A DNA stretch of 64,000 bases from Verrucomicrobiia bacterium. Its GTDB lineage: Bacteria; Verrucomicrobiota; Verrucomicrobiia; Verrucomicrobiales; Akkermansiaceae. Positions 1-9,827 of the stretch are shown in pieces (position 1 is the stretch's first letter; every line of letters begins with the position of its first letter). The stretch spans positions 62,001-126,000 of the forward strand of contig JAUIGV010000016.1 in the NCBI GenBank assembly GCA_030432565.1. The letters are read 5' to 3'. Position numbers and translations under genes: made by a program. The notes beneath the pieces are model-generated. The model ran no database searches. It saw only the letters and a program-made list of their open reading frames with translations, and was not told where the DNA came from.

Positions 1-3000
1 ATTTGGAACGCCTCCGCCCGGGAAGGCTGATCCTCCGTTGCCACTTCCTCCGCATCCTCCGCCGCTGCTGGAGATTCCGGCTCCGCTCCTGATGTAGGTG
101 TCTCCGCATTCGTAGTTCCATCGGATTCTACCGCCGGGGCATCCCGAGGCCCGTCCGGAAGTCCGAGATCCGTTATAGTTTAGGTCAACGACGGTGACTG
201 GAATGGTGATCGAGCTTTTGGCGGGGAGGGTGCCGAGATCTTCGGCGATAGACAACATTTGCCAGTCGGTGGTCGAGTCGAAGGAGGCACTCAGGCCTTC
301 CACGCCAATGAGGCCGTGGTTTGTGATGGTGATGTCAATATTGGTGACTTCCTGTGTGATTGCGGAGAGGTCAATGTTGGCGGGTTCAATGGTGACAACC
401 GGAACGGGGACATTGGTTTCGAATACGGTTTCAATGACGATGCGGTATTCGTCCTCGATGCTGGTGGGGACAACATTCCAAACGTATTCCACGGTGGTGC
501 GTTGAAGGAAAGCGCGTAAGGAATTGTTTTCTCCCGGGTCGATAAAGATGATTTCGCGAAAGGAGGAGTGCTTCTCCGCGCTCACGATAACCTCGTAGTA
601 TCCTTCGGTAAGATCGGCGAAGCTTGCCTGGCCGGCGGCATCGCTGGTTCCTTCTGCAACGACCGAGTTGCTCAGCGTGTCAATGACCTTGACGGTGGCG
701 CCGGCAAGCGGAGGTTGTCCTTGTGCAAAGTAGGTGTATTCGTCCTCGCAATTCACAGTGAGGTCTCCTTTTGCCAGGGAGAGATTGCGGATTTCGTAAG
801 GAACGGCGAGCGAGGAATCATCGGCCCGGAGGACGAGCGATCCGGTGTAGGTCCCCAGGGCGAGATCGTTGGCGGGGCAAAGTTGCAGCGAGATTGTTGC
901 CCGCTCGTCCGGAGCCAGCGATGGGAGCGGTGATTGGACCGCACTCGAGAGCCAGGGTACGTTTGGAAGGACGAGGTGAAGGGGGCCGGTGGGTGCTCCT
1001 CCGGTGTTGGTGACGGTGAAGTTGATGAAGGATTGCTCGCCCGCCACCATGCCCCGGAGAATTGGCAGGCTGTTGACGCGAAGCTCGGAAGTGTTTTTGC
1101 AAACGGTGAGGTCGAGAGCGACTTGGCGGATGCCGCCTTCGCTTGATTCGATGCGGAGGTTGGCGTTGTAAATTCCGGCGGTGACATCCGGTGAGGCTGA
1201 CAGAGTGAAGGAGACTTCCGTCCCGGCAAGCGGGGCGAGCGACGACCCGCCGGCTGGAAGGAAATTCCCGGTGACCCCGGCTGGGGCGTTGAGGATGGTG
1301 AAAGTCAATCCGGATTGGGGGACATCGGCGAGGTTTGCGAGGGTAAAGGATCCCGCGAATTGCGAGCCGTCCGAGGTGAGTTTTGCATTGAGGGAAGCCG
1401 GGTCGGTTTTGAAACCAAGGAGAGTGAAGGAGTCTTGCACCGTAGCGACCGGGTTGCCGGGGTGGGTGGCTCCGATCGTGTAGGCTCCGGCCTCTCCGGG
1501 AAGCGGATTAAAGGTGGTGGCGAAGTTTCCGTTCGAATCGGTGAGGGCCGAGATGATGCGCTTGGTGCCACGGAGGTTGATGTGAAGATTGACGATCTCA
1601 AAGGCCGCGGGCGAACTGTCGAGCCTGGTGGCATTTCCTGAAAGAGGGATTGGAGTGCCGGAAGATTCGACGTTGATCGGGGTGGAAACGGTTGCGGTGT
1701 AGGCGGTGACCACGTTGATGAGGTTGCTGACCGAGGTATTATTGTTCTCAATAATCTCCTCAATGGTGTCAGGGGGATCGACGCGCGAGATGATGAAGTA
1801 GGGGCCACCTTGCAAGGGGGCGATGAATGATCCCGAGCGTTCGAAATAGAGTCCTGCGTTGATGGTCCCTTCGAAGACGTAGTCGTCGATGAGTTTGTCG
1901 CCTTCACCAATGGTTTGGTCACGGGAGAGGAAAGTTTGGATTTCGATCGGGTTGCTTGTAGTCCGCCCGCCAAGGTTTGAAATGCGGTAGCTGAAGGTGC
2001 CGGTTTCGTTGGTGTTGACTTCCGGGATGGCATCGAGTCGTGAAATCAGGAGCTCGGGAAGGGTCTCGTCCGAGATGGTGAGCGAGGCGCTGCCGGAAGC
2101 ATATCCGGTGGCTGAAGCGATAATTTCAAGATCTTCCGTTCCGTCGGGTTGGGCATTGTCAGCGAGGGTCAGGATGGTTGAAGTGGAGGCCTGATTGGCG
2201 GGGATGGTGATCGCCGGGGTCAGGGATACGCGGGAGTCGCCACCGTGGCTGAGCGTGAGAGTCAGGGCGGTGGCATCGACGATATTACGGGTGATGACCA
2301 CAGAGGCCGTGTTACCCTCAAGGAGGATCTTTTTAGCGATGCTGATCGAGAGGGCGGGACCATCGTCATCATTGATCTCCAGCGGGATGATGGGGCTTTC
2401 GGTGAGCAGGTTGCCGGTGGTTGCTTCGAAGGATCGTGCCCAGAGAGTGACACTGCGGAGGCCCTCGACAGTGTCGTTGTCGACAGGCGTGAGCGGGATG
2501 GTGACGCTGGTTTGGTTGGCGGGAATAAAGCTGGTGCCGATGGTTTCGAATGAAGAAGGAGAAGAACCGGTAAGATCCACAAGAAGGGCTTCCGAGGTGG
2601 CGGTGTCGCGGGTGATGGTGGCAAGAAGTTCCCCGGGGCCGGCTGCCTCGGAGATGGCAGAGCGATTGAGGGCCAAGGTGAGATTGGGTTGGTCGTTGTC
2701 GATGATGGTGAGGTCGGTGGAGTCGCCCAGGTATCCCGAAGCGGCGGCTACGATGCGGAGGAGGGCATCTTGCTCGGCGGTGTCGTCGTCGATGATACTC
2801 AACGTGGTCGAGACAGCCGCTTCTCCGTCGAGGAAGGTCAGGGTGCCGGTGAAGGTGGCTTGATTGGATTGCGAGGTGGAGATGGTGGTGGCGAGAGCGC
2901 CCGCGGTTTTGTTGCGGGTGATGGTTAGGGTAACGGTTTCGCCTTCGGTCGGGGCAGGGTTGTCAACGCTGACCTCGAGGGCAGGAACGGAACCGTCCAG

Positions 3001-6000
3001 AATAAGAAGCGAATCCTGGCCGCTGGCGAAACCTGCCGCCTGGGCGGTGACGGTGACCAACGAATCGCCATCGGGAATTTGGTCATTGATGGGTGTGATG
3101 GAAAAGGAGCGGGTGTTTTGACCTGCGTTGAAGGTGATGTCGGCAGGAAGGTTAATTTGATTGGTGGGTGATGCCGAGAGGGCGACAGTGAGGGGGGCGG
3201 AGGTGTCGCCGTTCCGGGAAAGAGAGCAACCTGCGGTGCCGTCGTTGACCTCGCTGATTTCGTCTCGATTGATCTTTAGCGTCAGGGTGGGTGGAAGAGT
3301 GAGTGCGGCGGTGGCTCCATCGTTGTTGGTCTCGTTTGGTTCGACGAATTGGAGTGACTCATCCACACGGACGATGAGGTAGACGGTGCCATTGTAGCCT
3401 GTGGTTGGGATGGTGACTTCATGGGTAATGGACTCGGAGGCGGTGGGAATGAGGAGGGAGTTGATATTAAAGTTTGCAAGGCGAATGGCATCGGTGCCTT
3501 CAGGGTTGCTTGAAAGGAAGATGGAATCGCGCCGGGTTCCATTGAAGTCGACTCCACCGGAGTTTTGCACGGTCCAGGTGAGGCTCACGATGGTGCCGGG
3601 AGTGACACTCGTCAGGGACGAGCTGAGAGCAAGAACTTCGAGATCGGGTAGGTTTGAGCTGTCGAGGCCGGGGGTGAAAATCACCCCGCCGTTCGTTTCG
3701 AAAAACTGAGCGTCACTTGGGTCGATGGTGGTGACAGATGACAAATCGATGCGGGAGTCGGCGCCGTCGGCGCTAAACTGGAGCAGTGAGGCGTTGGTGG
3801 TTGGGTTGTTGATCAGGTTGACGGAAGGAAGATTGATTTGGCCTCCGTTCCACGCTTCGAAGAAGAGGCGGCGCGTGCTGCTATTGCCGGAAGTGATTCC
3901 AGTGAGATTGGGAAGGTTCAGTTGTGATGCGGCTCCATCTGCCCGGAAGTAATTTCGGTTGTTATCATCTTGAAGGTAGCTGGTCACGAGAGGGAGGTTG
4001 AGAACGGCGCCGTTGCTGACATAGAGGGATGCGCCATCGATATCACTGAGCATGGTCATGACGGGAACATCGGGGCCGGAGACATAGAGGCTCCCTTTCA
4101 TGGTCACGAGTGAAGTGAGGTCATGCACTCCGCCGGTGAGGGTGATTTTACCGTCTCCGGTAATGGAGGTGACCAGAGAGAGGTCGATGCTGGTGGGGGC
4201 ATCAGCGGTGATCTCACCGCTACTGATCGAAGTGAGGGCCGGGGTCAGGATAACTCCAGTGTTGGTGGCTCGAAACCCGGAAGCGGTGGTGAAAAGATTC
4301 CCATTGAATGTTTCCAGCAGGGTGAGGTCAAGGAGGCTATTGGGTCCGTCCGAGGTGATCAGAACGGCTCCGGAAGTGACCTCGGTCACTTTCGGAAAAT
4401 CGATGCGGCCTCCGTCGAGGGCGCGGATAAAGAGTTCCCTGCCGTTTGCGGTGGGTCCCAGAATGGTGGTGACATTGGGGAATGAGATCCGGCTTCCGGC
4501 TCCTTCCGCCTCGACGAATTTGTCCGCCGAGGCAGTCTGACTCAGGGTAGTGATGAGCGGGAAGGACAGATGGGCACCATTGGTGGCGAAGGCGCGGCCT
4601 GTGAAGTCGGCAAGCGCGGCCAGGTTGTAGTTGCCCCCGGAAAGATTCAGCCCGCCGGATCCGCTGTAGGATTCGAGCTGGGCAAAATCGAGATTACCCG
4701 GAGCATCCGAGGTGAATTCACCTTCCGTAATATTGGTGAGCGAGGAGGTGATGATGCGCCCTCCGTTGGAGGCGCGGAATCCGGACGCGGTGGTGAAGAG
4801 ATTCCCGCTGAAGCTCTGGAGCGAGCTCAGGTCGATGAGGCTGTTGGCTCCGTCGGCGGTGAAGAGAACCGCACCCGAAAGAACTTCGTTGGCGTTTGCG
4901 ATTTCCACTCGCCCGCCGTTGGTAGCGCGGATGAAGAGTTCGTCACTGTTCCCGTTTGGTCCGGTGATGGTCGTGACATTGGGAAAGGTGAGCACCGAAC
5001 CAGCGCCATCCGCGCTGAAGGTATTATCGCGGTTTTCATCATGACTGAGCGAAGTGACGAGGGGTAGGTTGAGAACGGCACCGCCGGTGAGAAAGATGGA
5101 GGCGTTCTCAAGGCTGGCGAGGTTTGTCAGGGTGGGAACAGAACCATTGGCGATGGTCATACGGGCTTTGAATGTCGTAAGCGCGGAGAGGTTGTGAACC
5201 CCACCGGTGAGAGTCACCATCCCATTACCAAGAATGGTGTTGAGTTGGGTGAAATCGAAGTTGCCAGGTGTGTCTGAAGTGATCTCGCCGTCGGTCACGG
5301 TAAGGAGTGAGGGGGTTGCTATGCTGCCTCCGTTGCTCGTTCGAAAACCGGAGACCGTGGTGGAGAGATTTCCTGTAAATGATTCAAGGTCGTTGAGATC
5401 AATGGTGCTGCCGGCTCCGTCCGCACTGAAAAGAACCGCGCCCGAAGTGACCTCGGTGGCAGCGCTTAGTTCAAGCTGTCCTCCGTTGGTGACCCGGAAA
5501 AAGAACTCATCACTAATGCCGCCAGAGCCAACGATGGTGGTGACATTTGGCAGGGAAAGCCGGGTGCCGGCACCGTCGCAACTGAAGGTATTATCGCGAT
5601 TCTCATTGTGGCCGAGATCTGTCACGAGAGGGAGTTCCAGGTCGGCTCCGGCGCTCAGAGTGAAGGAGGAGTTTTGAAGGGTGGCGAGATTGGTCAGCAA
5701 AGGAACAGACCCCCCGGTGATAATAAAATCAGCGCCGAATGTGCTGAGTGATGAGAGATCGTGAACGCCTCCGGTGAGATTGACGTTGCCCGAGCCGTCG
5801 ATGGATTCGACAGAGCTCAAATCGATGACACCGGGGAGATCTGCGGTGATTTCCCCGGAGATGACCGAAGTCAGCGCGGGGCTCATAATTTCGCCTCCGT
5901 TGATCGCGCGAAAACCCGAGAGAGTGGTAAACAGGTTGCCGGTGAAGTTCTCAAGCGATGTGATATTGATCAGGCTGTCCGCTCCGTCGGAGATGAAGAT

Positions 6001-6528
6001 GACCGCTCCTGAGCTCACCTCGGTTGCAAGCGGGAATTCAAGTCTGCCTCCATCGGTGGCGCGGAGAAAGAAGTCGTCGGAGATGCCACCCGAGCCGCTG
6101 ATGGAGAGTGCGGCGGGAAAGACAAGGCGGCTGCCAGCACCATCCGCTTGAAGAGTGGCATCACGATTGGAGGGATGCGCCAAGGTCGTCAGGTTGGGAA
6201 ATTGTACCACGGCTCCGCCGGATACGAAAATCGAACGATCACTGAAGGTTGAGGTTTTAATGGTCGAGTTGCCGCCGGTGAGGGTGAGATTGCCGCCGAA
6301 GGTGATTTCCTCTTCGCAGTTCAAGCTGCGGACGGTGAGATTGTTTGCAACGGTGATGATGGGGTCGGCCGCGCTGTCGATGGTGACGTCATCGCCCACT
6401 GCGGGAACGGTATCGCCATTCCAGTTTGCGGGATCTTCCCACGATGTTCCATCGCCACCTCCGTCCCAGGAAATGTTTGCGGCGTGCAGGGCGGCTAAAA
6501 AGAATGGCAACATGAGAAGTCTTTTCAT
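1..6528 (-). CDS. Giant secreted repeat protein (beta-repeat, CARDB and Calx-beta-like domains), 3' end outside window
   Basis: The frame opens at ATG 6528 and stays open to the left edge, giving 2176 residues without a stop. Residues 1-18 (MKRLLMLPFFLAALHAA) form a signal peptide. The mature N-terminus (ISWDGGGDGTSW) is typical of autotransporter-like beta proteins. Residues about 80-800 carry tandem units of about 170-190 residues that share the phrases GGVHDL, NGGxI, SGFRA and ADGAxS. A CARDB-like domain follows near 960-1065. Then come about four Calx-beta-like domains (about 1075-1490, each ending near an IxDxD or ISDE motif), a second CARDB-like segment (about 1495-1605) and further Ig-like segments. 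The last visible stretch is Gly/Ser/Cys-rich. It is probably a cell-surface or secreted adhesin or scaffold. No enzymatic motif was seen, and the C-terminal anchor is not visible. The domain names are judged from sequence pattern only. Confidence 0.85.
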   Translation of the reverse strand, partial: MKRLLMLPFFLAALHAANISWDGGGDGTSWEDPANWNGDTVPAVGDDVTIDSAADPIITVANNLTVRSLNCEEEITFGGNLTLTGGNSTIKTSTFSDRSIFVSGGAVVQFPNLTTLAHPSNRDATLQADGAGSRLVFPAALSISGSGGISDDFFLRATDGGRLEFPLATEVSSGAVIFISDGADSLINITSLENFTGNLFTTLSGFRAINGGEIMSPALTSVISGEITADLPGVIDLSSVESIDGSGNVNLTGGVHDLSSLSTFGADFIITGGSVPLLTNLATLQNSSFTLSAGADLELPLVTDLGHNENRDNTFSCDGAGTRLSLPNVTTIVGSGGISDEFFFRVTNGGQLELSAATEVTSGAVLFSADGAGSTIDLNDLESFTGNLSTTVSGFRTSNGGSIATPSLLTVTDGEITSDTPGNFDFTQLNTILGNGMVTLTGGVHNLSALTTFKARMTIANGSVPTLTNLASLENASIFLTGGAVLNLPLVTSLSHDENRDNTFSADGAGSVLTFPNVTTITGPNGNSDELFIRATNGGRVEIANANEVLSGAVLFTADGANSLIDLSSLQSFSGNLFTTASGFRASNGGRIITSSLTNITEGEFTSDAPGNLDFAQLESYSGSGGLNLSGGNYNLAALADFTGRAFATNGAHLSFPLITTLSQTASADKFVEAEGAGSRISFPNVTTILGPTANGRELFIRALDGGRIDFPKVTEVTSGAVLITSDGPNSLLDLTLLETFNGNLFTTASGFRATNTGVILTPALTSISSGEITADAPTSIDLSLVTSITGDGKITLTGGVHDLTSLVTMKGSLYVSGPDVPVMTMLSDIDGASLYVSNGAVLNLPLVTSYLQDDNNRNYFRADGAASQLNLPNLTGITSGNSSTRRLFFEAWNGGQINLPSVNLINNPTTNASLLQFSADGADSRIDLSSVTTIDPSDAQFFETNGGVIFTPGLDSSNLPDLEVLALSSSLTSVTPGTIVSLTWTVQNSGGVDFNGTRRDSIFLSSNPEGTDAIRLANFNINSLLIPTASESITHEVTIPTTGYNGTVYLIVRVDESLQFVEPNETNNDGATAALTLPPTLTLKINRDEISEVNDGTAGCSLSRNGDTSAPLTVALSASPTNQINLPADITFNAGQNTRSFSITPINDQIPDGDSLVTVTAQAAGFASGQDSLLILDGSVPALEVSVDNPAPTEGETVTLTITRNKTAGALATTISTSQSNQATFTGTLTFLDGEAAVSTTLSIIDDDTAEQDALLRIVAAASGYLGDSTDLTIIDNDQPNLTLALNRSAISEAAGPGELLATITRDTATSEALLVDLTGSSPSSFETIGTSFIPANQTSVTIPLTPVDNDTVEGLRSVTLWARSFEATTGNLLTESPIIPLEINDDDGPALSISIAKKILLEGNTASVVITRNIVDATALTLTLSHGGDSRVSLTPAITIPANQASTSTILTLADNAQPDGTEDLEIIASATGYASGSASLTISDETLPELLISRLDAIPEVNTNETGTFSYRISNLGGRTTSNPIEIQTFLSRDQTIGEGDKLIDDYVFEGTINAGLYFERSGSFIAPLQGGPYFIISRVDPPDTIEEIIENNNTSVSNLINVVTAYTATVSTPINVESSGTPIPLSGNATRLDSSPAAFEIVNLHINLRGTKRIISALTDSNGNFATTFNPLPGEAGAYTIGATHPGNPVATVQDSFTLLGFKTDPASLNAKLTSDGSQFAGSFTLANLADVPQSGLTFTILNAPAGVTGNFLPAGGSSLAPLAGTEVSFTLSASPDVTAGIYNANLRIESSEGGIRQVALDLTVCKNTSELRVNSLPILRGMVAGEQSFINFTVTNTGGAPTGPLHLVLPNVPWLSSAVQSPLPSLAPDERATISLQLCPANDLALGTYTGSLVLRADDSSLAVPYEIRNLSLAKGDLTVNCEDEYTYFAQGQPPLAGATVKVIDTLSNSVVAEGTSDAAGQASFADLTEGYYEVIVSAEKHSSFREIIFIDPGENNSLRAFLQRTTVEYVWNVVPTSIEDEYRIVIETVFETNVPVPVVTIEPANIDLSAITQEVTNIDITITNHGLIGVEGLSASFDSTTDWQMLSIAEDLGTLPAKSSITIPVTVVDLNYNGSRTSGRASGCPGGRIRWNYECGDTYIRSGAGISSSGGGCGGSGNGGSAFPGGGVPN
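4120..6290 (-). repeat. Tandem coding repeats of about 0.5-0.57 kb inside the giant protein gene
   Basis: The translated phrase GGVHDL or GGVHNL and its variant GGNYNL recur near 5765, 5205, 4630 and 4130, a period of roughly 562, 570 and 507 bases. Between them, NGGxI, SGFRA, EITAD and ADGAGS recur in the same order. Flanking partial units extend to about 6290 and about 3660. The nucleotide copies have diverged but are clearly homologous. Confidence 0.75.
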
Positions 6529-6667
6529 AGCAATAAAGTTGTAACTGTTTGGGCGTTGGAAGTCGAGAATCCCTTCTGCAAGGGGGATCCCCGGTTTGAT
6601 CCCGATTGAACGAACTTTTTGATTTTTGCTTGTGGGCTGGCGGGGGTGGTGCGAGGAGTCAACCTTG

Positions 6668-7894
6668 ATGAAAGTGGTGATCGGGCTCTTTTTCGTGGCG
6701 GTGGCCGGAGCTTCTGGAGTGACCTTGAGATTGGGGTTGGAGTCTGATGCGGGTGAAATTCTTGCGAAGGGAATCGACTTCGCCGGGGTGGTGAAAGTGG
6801 AATCCCAAAGCGGAAACCTCGGGTCGGGCGTATTTTTAAATGGTGACTGGGTGCTCACCGCTGGGCATGTCGTGGAGGGAAGCAACGGGGCGGTCGTCCG
6901 GGTTGGAGGAAGTGAATACCAAGTCTCTGAGATTGTGCAGAACCCGGGTTGGAGAGCGAACCCTTCGGTGGGTTTGGAGCAGGGGCATGACTTGGCCCTG
7001 CTCCGTTTGGAATCGGCAGTGGGAGGGGTTCCGGAAATTCCACTTTGGAGAGGCGGCGGAGGAGTTCCCTTTCTTGGAATGATGGCGGGATACGGTTCCG
7101 GAGGGAATGGCCTTCTTGGGTCCTATCTGCCGCAGGGCAATTTGAGAGCCGGCTTGAACGTCGTGGACCGGTTTCTGCGGGTCGGGACGGGAGGGTTATG
7201 GGTGACTGATTTTGACAGTGGAGCGAGCCGCCATAATTCGCTCAATGAGGCGACGGTTGATCAACGTTATTTCGATATTTCGGGGCCACCTTTGCTGAGT
7301 GAGGCCGTTTTTGGAAATGGCATGATGGCGAGCTCGGCTGGATTCGATGGTCTTTCGCTACAGTTCGGAGCGCCCTTCCCGGAGGGCACAACCGCAAGAG
7401 GCGACAGCGGCGGCCCGCTTTTTATCTACAGCGGGGAACGGGCCCGCTGGGAGCTCGCCGGCGTAACCAGCTTTGGTGAAAATCCGCTTTACCCGGCGGG
7501 CTTCAATCGATTCGACAGTCGCTATGGTGACTTGTCCTTCTATACGGATGTGAGCGGCCAACAAGATTGGCTCGATTCCGTGATGGTGCCGGAGCCATCG
7601 ACTTCGGTTCTGATGTTTATTGGACTTCTGTTTCTGATGAGACGCAGGACGTCAGGGTGTTACCGGGCCGTTGGTGAAAGCGGCGCGGGTTCTAGCTTGA
7701 AACAATATCCACCAGTTCATCCCGAAACTGCGGGCGATTCCGCCCTCGAGATCGGTCGTTTTGAGATTGAAAATGACCGGGCCGATGGCATCCACTATCC
7801 ACGAGCGGAACCGATTTGCTTTAAAAAGCCTGGGAGAAGAGCACAGGGTTGGCCCCCCGCGCTTCATCCTAGTCTCCCGACTTCAGCACCTTGA
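6668..7894 (+). CDS. Trypsin-like serine protease with PEP-CTERM anchor and extra C-terminal tail
   Basis: This secreted S1-family protease has 408 residues. I chose ATG 6668 because it starts a clean signal peptide (MKVVIGLFFVAVAGASG); the frame extends upstream to 6626 without coding character. The catalytic triad is visible: His67 in TAGHVV, Asp108 in HDLALLRLE and Ser247 in GDSGGP. Residues 307-332 form a PEP-CTERM sorting signal: VPEPS, a hydrophobic helix and RRR. Such signals are usually recognised by an exosortase and removed. Normally the protein ends a few residues after the arginines. Here about 75 low-hydrophobicity residues follow, and the stop lies inside the 3' end of the convergent lepA (26-base overlap). 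The tail may be spurious, through a lost stop or a frameshift, or it may be a real appendage. Confidence 0.85.
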   Translation: MKVVIGLFFVAVAGASGVTLRLGLESDAGEILAKGIDFAGVVKVESQSGNLGSGVFLNGDWVLTAGHVVEGSNGAVVRVGGSEYQVSEIVQNPGWRANPSVGLEQGHDLALLRLESAVGGVPEIPLWRGGGGVPFLGMMAGYGSGGNGLLGSYLPQGNLRAGLNVVDRFLRVGTGGLWVTDFDSGASRHNSLNEATVDQRYFDISGPPLLSEAVFGNGMMASSAGFDGLSLQFGAPFPEGTTARGDSGGPLFIYSGERARWELAGVTSFGENPLYPAGFNRFDSRYGDLSFYTDVSGQQDWLDSVMVPEPSTSVLMFIGLLFLMRRRTSGCYRAVGESGAGSSLKQYPPVHPETAGDSALEIGRFEIENDRADGIHYPRAEPICFKKPGRRAQGWPPALHPSLPTSAP

Positions 7895-9668
7895 TAAAGG
7901 CATCCTGGGGGATGTTGACTTTGCCGAAGGCTTTCATTTTTGCTTTCCCTTTTTTCTGCTTCTCGAGGAGCTTGCGCTTTCGGGAAATATCGCCGCCGTA
8001 GCATTTAGCGGTCACGTTTTTGCGCATCGCCGAAATGGTTTCGCGGGCGATGATGTTGCCGCCGATGGCGGCCTGGATGGCGACGACGAACATCTGGGTC
8101 GGGATCACTTCCTTGAGCTTGGCCGCGAGTTCGCGGCCGCGGGCCTGGGCCTTGTCGCGGTGCACGATGGTGCTGAAGGCTTCAACGGGGTCGCCGGCAA
8201 TGAGCATGTCCATTTTGACCATGTTGGCGGCGCGGTAACCGCAGTGTTCGTAGTCCATCGAGCCGTAGCCTTTGGTCATGGATTTGAGGCGATCGTTGAA
8301 GTCGACGAGGATGTCGGCAAGAGGGACCGTGGCAGTTAGGAGAACGCGGAATTCATCGATGGTTTCGGTGTTTTCCAACTCACCACGCTTCTCCATGATA
8401 AGTTGCATGGCGTCGCCAATGTATTCGCCGGGAAGCATGATGAAGATGCGGACCATGGGCTCGCGGATTTCCTGAATTTCCTGCTGCTCGGGAAGGTAGG
8501 AAGGGTTGTCGATGATCAATTCCTCGCCGTCGGTTTTGGTAACCTCGTAGATCACGGACGGGTAAGTCGAGATGACATCCATGTCGAACTCCCGGCGGAG
8601 TCGTTCCTGGATGATTTCCATGTGGAGAAGGCCGAGGAAACCGCAGCGAAACCCGAAGCCGAGGGCGGTGGAGGACTCGGTGGTAAAGGTGAAGGCGGCG
8701 TCGTTGATCTGGAGTTTGCCCATGGCGACCTTGAGCGCTTCGTAGTCCGAGGTATCGATGGGGTAGATGCCGGAGAAGACCATGGGGCGGATCTCCTTGA
8801 ATCCGGGCAGGGGCTCCGGGCAGGGCTTGTCCTTGTGGGTGATGGTATCGCCGATTTTGACTTCGGCGGAGGACTTCATGTTGGCGATGATGTAGCCGAC
8901 GTCTCCGGTCTGAAGTTTGTCGGTCTTGGTCATCTTGGGAGTAAAGATGCCGGTCTCCTTAATTTCGTAATTGTTGGGGGTGTGGAAGAGTTTAATTTTG
9001 TCACCTTTTTTCATCTCGCCGGAGACGACGCGAACGTAGGAGATGACGCCGCGGTAGGCATCGTAGATGGAGTCGAAGACCGAGGCGCGCAAGAGGCCAT
9101 CAGGGTTTTCGTCGGGAGGGGGAACGAGTTCGACGACCGCTTCGAGGATGTCCTGGATGCCGATGCCCATTTTTGCGGAGGCGGGGATGCCGTGTTCGCC
9201 GGGGATGGCAAGGATTTCCTCGAGTTGCTGGCGGCAGCGGTCGACATCGGCGGCCGGGAGGTCGATTTTGTTCAGGACGGGGACTATGGCGAGGTCCTGC
9301 TCCATGGCGAGGTTGACGTTTGCCATGGTTTGGGCCTCGACGCCTTGGGCGGCGTCGATGATGAGAATGGCGCCTTCGCAGGCGGCGAGTGAACGGGAGA
9401 CCTCGTAGGAAAAATCAACGTGTCCGGGGGTGTCGAGAAGGTTGAGCTTGTAGGTTTTACCGTCCCTGGATTTGAAGGCGAGAGTGACGGGGTGTGATTT
9501 GATGGTAATGCCTTTTTCCCGCTCGAGGTCCATGGAGTCGAGATGTTGGGCCTGGGCCTCGCGCTGGGTGATGGTTTGGCAGGTCTCCATGAGGCGATCA
9601 GACAGGGTCGTTTTGCCATGATCGATGTGGGCGATGATGGAGAAATTACGGGTGAGTTCGACGGACAT
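7869..9668 (-). CDS. lepA: Elongation factor 4 (LepA), ribosome back-translocating GTPase
   Basis: This is a 599-residue translational GTPase, the usual LepA length. I chose ATG 9668 (MSVELTRNFSIIAHIDHGKT); the frame continues upstream to 10076 but that part is non-coding in character. Visible motifs are the P-loop HIDHGKTT, the G2/G3 region with DTPGHVDF, the NKID motif, and the family's Lys-rich C-terminal domain (KVNIPQDAFIKVLKS). LepA acts on stalled or mis-translocated ribosomes and in ribosome assembly. The coding strand is C-rich at third positions, as in other well-expressed genes here. There is no obvious Shine-Dalgarno sequence. The 3' end overlaps the convergent protease gene by 26 bases. 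Confidence 0.97.
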   Translation of the reverse strand: MSVELTRNFSIIAHIDHGKTTLSDRLMETCQTITQREAQAQHLDSMDLEREKGITIKSHPVTLAFKSRDGKTYKLNLLDTPGHVDFSYEVSRSLAACEGAILIIDAAQGVEAQTMANVNLAMEQDLAIVPVLNKIDLPAADVDRCRQQLEEILAIPGEHGIPASAKMGIGIQDILEAVVELVPPPDENPDGLLRASVFDSIYDAYRGVISYVRVVSGEMKKGDKIKLFHTPNNYEIKETGIFTPKMTKTDKLQTGDVGYIIANMKSSAEVKIGDTITHKDKPCPEPLPGFKEIRPMVFSGIYPIDTSDYEALKVAMGKLQINDAAFTFTTESSTALGFGFRCGFLGLLHMEIIQERLRREFDMDVISTYPSVIYEVTKTDGEELIIDNPSYLPEQQEIQEIREPMVRIFIMLPGEYIGDAMQLIMEKRGELENTETIDEFRVLLTATVPLADILVDFNDRLKSMTKGYGSMDYEHCGYRAANMVKMDMLIAGDPVEAFSTIVHRDKAQARGRELAAKLKEVIPTQMFVVAIQAAIGGNIIARETISAMRKNVTAKCYGGDISRKRKLLEKQKKGKAKMKAFGKVNIPQDAFIKVLKSGD

Positions 9669-9689
9669 GGTGGCTGGGTGGCGAGATGT

Positions 9690-9720
9690 TAACCGCAAAG
9701 GCGCGAAGACGCGAAGGGTT
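9690..9720 (+). repeat. Purine-rich 'cgcaaaggcgcgaagacgcgaag' intergenic element
   Basis: Just upstream of the lepA start is a GAAG/CGAAG-iterated stretch (aaccgcaaaggcgcgaaga at 9691-9709, then cgcgaaggg). From general knowledge, similar short iterations occur between genes in many environmental genomes and give spurious 'FAPLRL' peptides on the other strand. I saw only this copy in the window. Confidence 0.4.
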
Positions 9721-9827
9721 TTGAGGTCGCTGGTGCGCAGGAGATAGGGGGATTTTTGGAAAAAGGAAAGAGTGGAGTGGGGAAAGGAAGTCGTGACGGG
9801 GTGCGTGCGTGAAGTAGGATTCAGGCG

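Noticed and set aside
1305-2033. 242-codon minus-strand frame inside the giant protein gene
   Set aside because: It is out of phase with the frame that starts at 6528, which reads continuous Ig/CARDB-like protein here; this one is Ser/Pro/Arg shadow sequence.
8403-9392. 329-codon plus-strand open frame opposite lepA
   Set aside because: Shadow of lepA; its composition mirrors third-position bias.
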